Assembly (NCBI GenBank): GCA_934364985.1
Contig: CAKRMU010000005.1
Coordinates: 62,001 to 126,000, forward strand
Origin: an uncultured Porphyromonas sp.
GTDB taxonomy: Bacteria > Bacteroidota > Bacteroidia > Bacteroidales > Porphyromonadaceae
Length of the DNA stretch: 64,000 nt
Direction: 5' to 3'
Positions 61,861 through 64,000 of this stretch are shown piece after piece. The notes beneath the pieces were generated by a model. The model was not told the DNA's origin. It made no database searches and saw only the letters and a program-made list of their open reading frames with translations. The position numbers were made by a program, and so were the translations under genes. Each line of letters opens with the position of its first letter. Positions within the stretch are counted from its first letter, which is position 1.

Positions 61861-64000
61861 TTATCCCCCACACCTACATCCACTATTAATGGGACTGAGA
61901 GCTGTGGGCAAACACCCTCCATTTCTTCCTTAACAATGGCTATTAATCGGTTCACCTCTGCTTTAGGACACGAGAAATTGAGTTCGTCATGCACTTGAAG
62001 GATCATCTTTGATTGTAGCCCCTCAGTATTGAGCCGATCGGATATTCTTATCATCGCTACCTTGATAATATCTGCGGCAGATCCCTGCAATGGTGCATTA
62101 ATAGCATTCCTCTCTGCTACACCTCGGACAACACTATTGGCAGAATTAATGTCCTTTAGATAACGCCTACGCCCCATAATCGTCTCAACGTATCCGTCAT
62201 TTTTGGCTTTACTAACCACCGCCTCCATATATCGTGCCACGCCAGGGAACGTTCGGAAATAGCCATTAATTAAATCTTTGGCTTCACCAAAAGGAATTGA
62301 CAATCGACTACTCAAACCATAAGTAGAGATGCCATAAATGATACCAAAATTAGCGGTCTTCGCCCGTCTCCTCAGATCTGGAGAGATCTCATCAGGTGAA
62401 ATGTGGTAGATCTTGGATGCCGTCAGAGCATGAACATCAACGCCTTTTCTAAATGCCTCGATCATGGCTTCGTCACCCGAAAAATGAGCCATCAGCCTCA
62501 GCTCAATCTGTGAATAATCTGCAGAAACAAATACCTCGTCCTCATTTGGGTGCAAAGTAACGAATGCCTTACGTAGCTGTCTACCATCCTCGTCACGCAC
62601 AGGAATATTTTGGAGATTGGGATTAGTGCTGGAGAGCCGACCCGTAGCTGTAGCTGTCTGATTGTAGGTAGTATGTATCCTCCCCGTCTTAGGATTAATC
62701 AACTGAGGTAGCGGCTCGATGTATGTACTGACCAATTTCCGAAGCCCTCTGTACCTGAGTATCATCGCCACTACTGGGTGAAGATGGCTGATTTTCTGTA
62801 GCTCTTCCTCTCGCGTTATATACTGCCCCGTCTTCGTTTTTTTAGGCTTATCCAATAGTTTTAGATGATCAAAAAGGACTTCCCCTACCTCCTTTGGAGA
62901 ATTGATATTAAAGTCATACCCATCTACCGAATCGTGTATTTCATGGTCAAGCCTATCTAACTCTTGGTACAATTCGTTCACCGTCTCCGTGAGTACTTTT
63001 ACATCAATCCTCACGCCCTCCTGCTCCATATCAAGTAGCACTTCCATCAATGGCATCTCCAAGCGATAGAAGAGATCCTCCAAGCCATCACGCTCCAATA
63101 TTGGCTTTAACTTGCCATATAGCCTAAGCGTGACATCAGCATCCTCCGAAGCATATTTATAGACTGCTTCAGGAGGCAAAGCACGCATGGAGATCTGCTT
63201 TTTACCCTTCTCTCCTATCAGATCCTCTATTGGGATGGGTCGATAACCTAAATAGCTCTCTGCCATAGCATCCATACCGTGACGCAACTCTGGCTGGATA
63301 AGATAGTGGGCTATCATGGTATCCCAAAATGGACCCACAGTCTTTAGCCCATACCGCTCTATTACTTTGAGGTCAAATTTTATGTTCTGCCCTATTTTTA
63401 ATATCGCCGAGTCTTGAAAGAGAGGAGCAAAAGCCGACAATTGGTGGCGAGCTTCCATCTCCATCGGAGATAGGGCTACGTACCAAGCTTCGCCCTCATG
63501 GATGGCAAACGAGATGCCTACAATGCCACACGTCATAGCATCAACCGAGTCTGTCTCGGTATCAAAAGCAAAAGCCTTACAACCCGAAAGACGCTCCACA
63601 AGAGCATTAATGCCCATCTCGTCCTGCACTAAATGATACGTGGCTCCCCATGTATCAATGGTGTCAAATCCACTCGCTAAGGGCGTCTCCTTTGGGACAT
63701 CCATTTGATCAAATAGTGTCAAAGGCTGATGCGATAAGTCGGAGCTTCCGTCCTGAATATTCTCTTTAAGTTTATTGATCTTGGATCGAAATTCCAACGC
63801 TTCGTATAGCTCCAAAAGAGATTGCCAAAATACCCCTTTAGGCTTCATCTCCTCTAAAGAATAATCAACAGGTACATCCGTGCATATCGTCACTAAATCT
63901 CGCGACATCGCCAATTGCTCCTGCCCAGACACAAGATTATCCCTCATCTTACCTGTGATCTCATCAATATGGGTATAGATGCCCTCAATATCGCTATATG
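61842..64000 (-). CDS. polA: DNA polymerase I, N-terminus off window
   Basis: About 719 codons are visible. An internal ATG at 63947 is not the start: the frame continues upstream as YSDIEGIYTHIDEITGK to the window edge, within the 5'-nuclease domain. Present are the end of that domain, the 3'-5' exonuclease domain with FAFDTETDSVDAM and NIKFDLKVIERYG and YASEDADVTLRLY (catalytic acidic residues kept, so proofreading should be active), and the family A polymerase domain with VSADYSQIELRLMAHFSGD (motif A), RRAKTANFGIIYGISTYGL (motif B/O-helix) and ILQVHDELNF (motif C). The last 19 nt overlap the HHH-barrel gene start, suggesting translational coupling. Confidence 0.95.
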   Translation of the reverse strand, partial: YSDIEGIYTHIDEITGKMRDNLVSGQEQLAMSRDLVTICTDVPVDYSLEEMKPKGVFWQSLLELYEALEFRSKINKLKENIQDGSSDLSHQPLTLFDQMDVPKETPLASGFDTIDTWGATYHLVQDEMGINALVERLSGCKAFAFDTETDSVDAMTCGIVGISFAIHEGEAWYVALSPMEMEARHQLSAFAPLFQDSAILKIGQNIKFDLKVIERYGLKTVGPFWDTMIAHYLIQPELRHGMDAMAESYLGYRPIPIEDLIGEKGKKQISMRALPPEAVYKYASEDADVTLRLYGKLKPILERDGLEDLFYRLEMPLMEVLLDMEQEGVRIDVKVLTETVNELYQELDRLDHEIHDSVDGYDFNINSPKEVGEVLFDHLKLLDKPKKTKTGQYITREEELQKISHLHPVVAMILRYRGLRKLVSTYIEPLPQLINPKTGRIHTTYNQTATATGRLSSTNPNLQNIPVRDEDGRQLRKAFVTLHPNEDEVFVSADYSQIELRLMAHFSGDEAMIEAFRKGVDVHALTASKIYHISPDEISPDLRRRAKTANFGIIYGISTYGLSSRLSIPFGEAKDLINGYFRTFPGVARYMEAVVSKAKNDGYVETIMGRRRYLKDINSANSVVRGVAERNAINAPLQGSAADIIKVAMIRISDRLNTEGLQSKMILQVHDELNFSCPKAEVNRLIAIVKEEMEGVCPQLSVPLIVDVGVGDNWLDAH

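Noticed and set aside
63900-64000. ATG at 63947 as the start of a short, exonuclease-less polA
   Set aside because: The frame is open to the window edge and the residues upstream (YSDIEGIYTHIDEITGK) match the 5'-nuclease domain, so the gene is cut by the window.

Overview
The window reads as chromosomal DNA of an anaerobic member of the Bacteroidota, most likely Porphyromonas or a close relative. The evidence is a RagA/RagB-type SusC/SusD pair, a subtilisin-like protease with a type IX secretion (Por) C-terminal domain next to a PorV-like barrel, tryptophanase, agmatine deiminase with N-carbamoylputrescine amidase, flavodiiron protein and rubredoxin, CbiK/IhtB-like lipoproteins, many promoters of the Bacteroidota form TTG(N19-21)TAnnTTTG, and five intergenic arrays of 23-nt units that resemble the BrickBuilt minisatellite described in P. 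gingivalis. I see no rRNA, tRNA or CRISPR array. Species cannot be fixed from the sequence alone.

Layout. 1-2.1 kb: 5' part of a DsbD-like thiol reductase behind an RluA-type pseudouridine synthase (both minus). 2.5-3.8 kb: glutamate dehydrogenase. 3.96-6.44 kb: a 164-bp inverted-repeat element beside a G+C-rich TonB-dependent-receptor-like barrel gene. 6.9-11.2 kb: typA, a double-domain glycosyltransferase and trmN6, overlapping by 4 nt each. 11.6-18.9 kb, minus strand: a lipoprotein pseudophosphatase with its own promoter, then a tight five-gene unit aguA-aguB-glgB-manA-methyltransferase. 19.1-20.5 kb: tnaA, divergent from aguA. 20.5-25.0 kb, minus strand: a small DMT protein, then an operon of barrel protein, lgt, flavodiiron protein and nagB. 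25.7-26.7 kb: secreted M23/LysM peptidase.

26.9-37.3 kb is the accessory highlight: four co-directional genes with the domain set of a type 4 BREX phage-defence system (BrxP PAPS-reductase/ferredoxin fusion, BrxC-like ATPase, PglZ, short BrxL). No DNA methylase is present. In front of it lies about 340 nt with its own -7 box, several mutually supportive or mutually exclusive helices and an intrinsic terminator that ends 74 nt before brxP. I could not assign this to a known RNA family; it is either an independent small RNA or an attenuating leader of the defence operon.

37.7-42.2 kb: SusD/SusC pair (minus). 42.7-47.4 kb: cobalamin riboswitch, BtuB-like receptor and two tandem CbiK-like proteins; the first has lost its lipobox cysteine by one base change. 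47.5 kb: a 54-codon rubredoxin gene. 48.3-53.8 kb: BACON lipoprotein, type IX cargo protease and PorV-like protein. 54.1-59.7 kb: OmpA/TPR lipoprotein, phosphoglucomutase family enzyme, LemA and TPM-domain protein. 59.9-64 kb (minus): polA, running off the window end, overlapping a helix-hairpin-helix/beta-barrel protein gene.

Functionally the window combines amino-acid fermentation (gdh, tnaA, agu), oxygen/NO detoxification (flavodiiron protein, rubredoxin), nutrient capture at the outer membrane (SusCD, BtuB/CbiK) and surface secretion, with one clearly accessory defence island.
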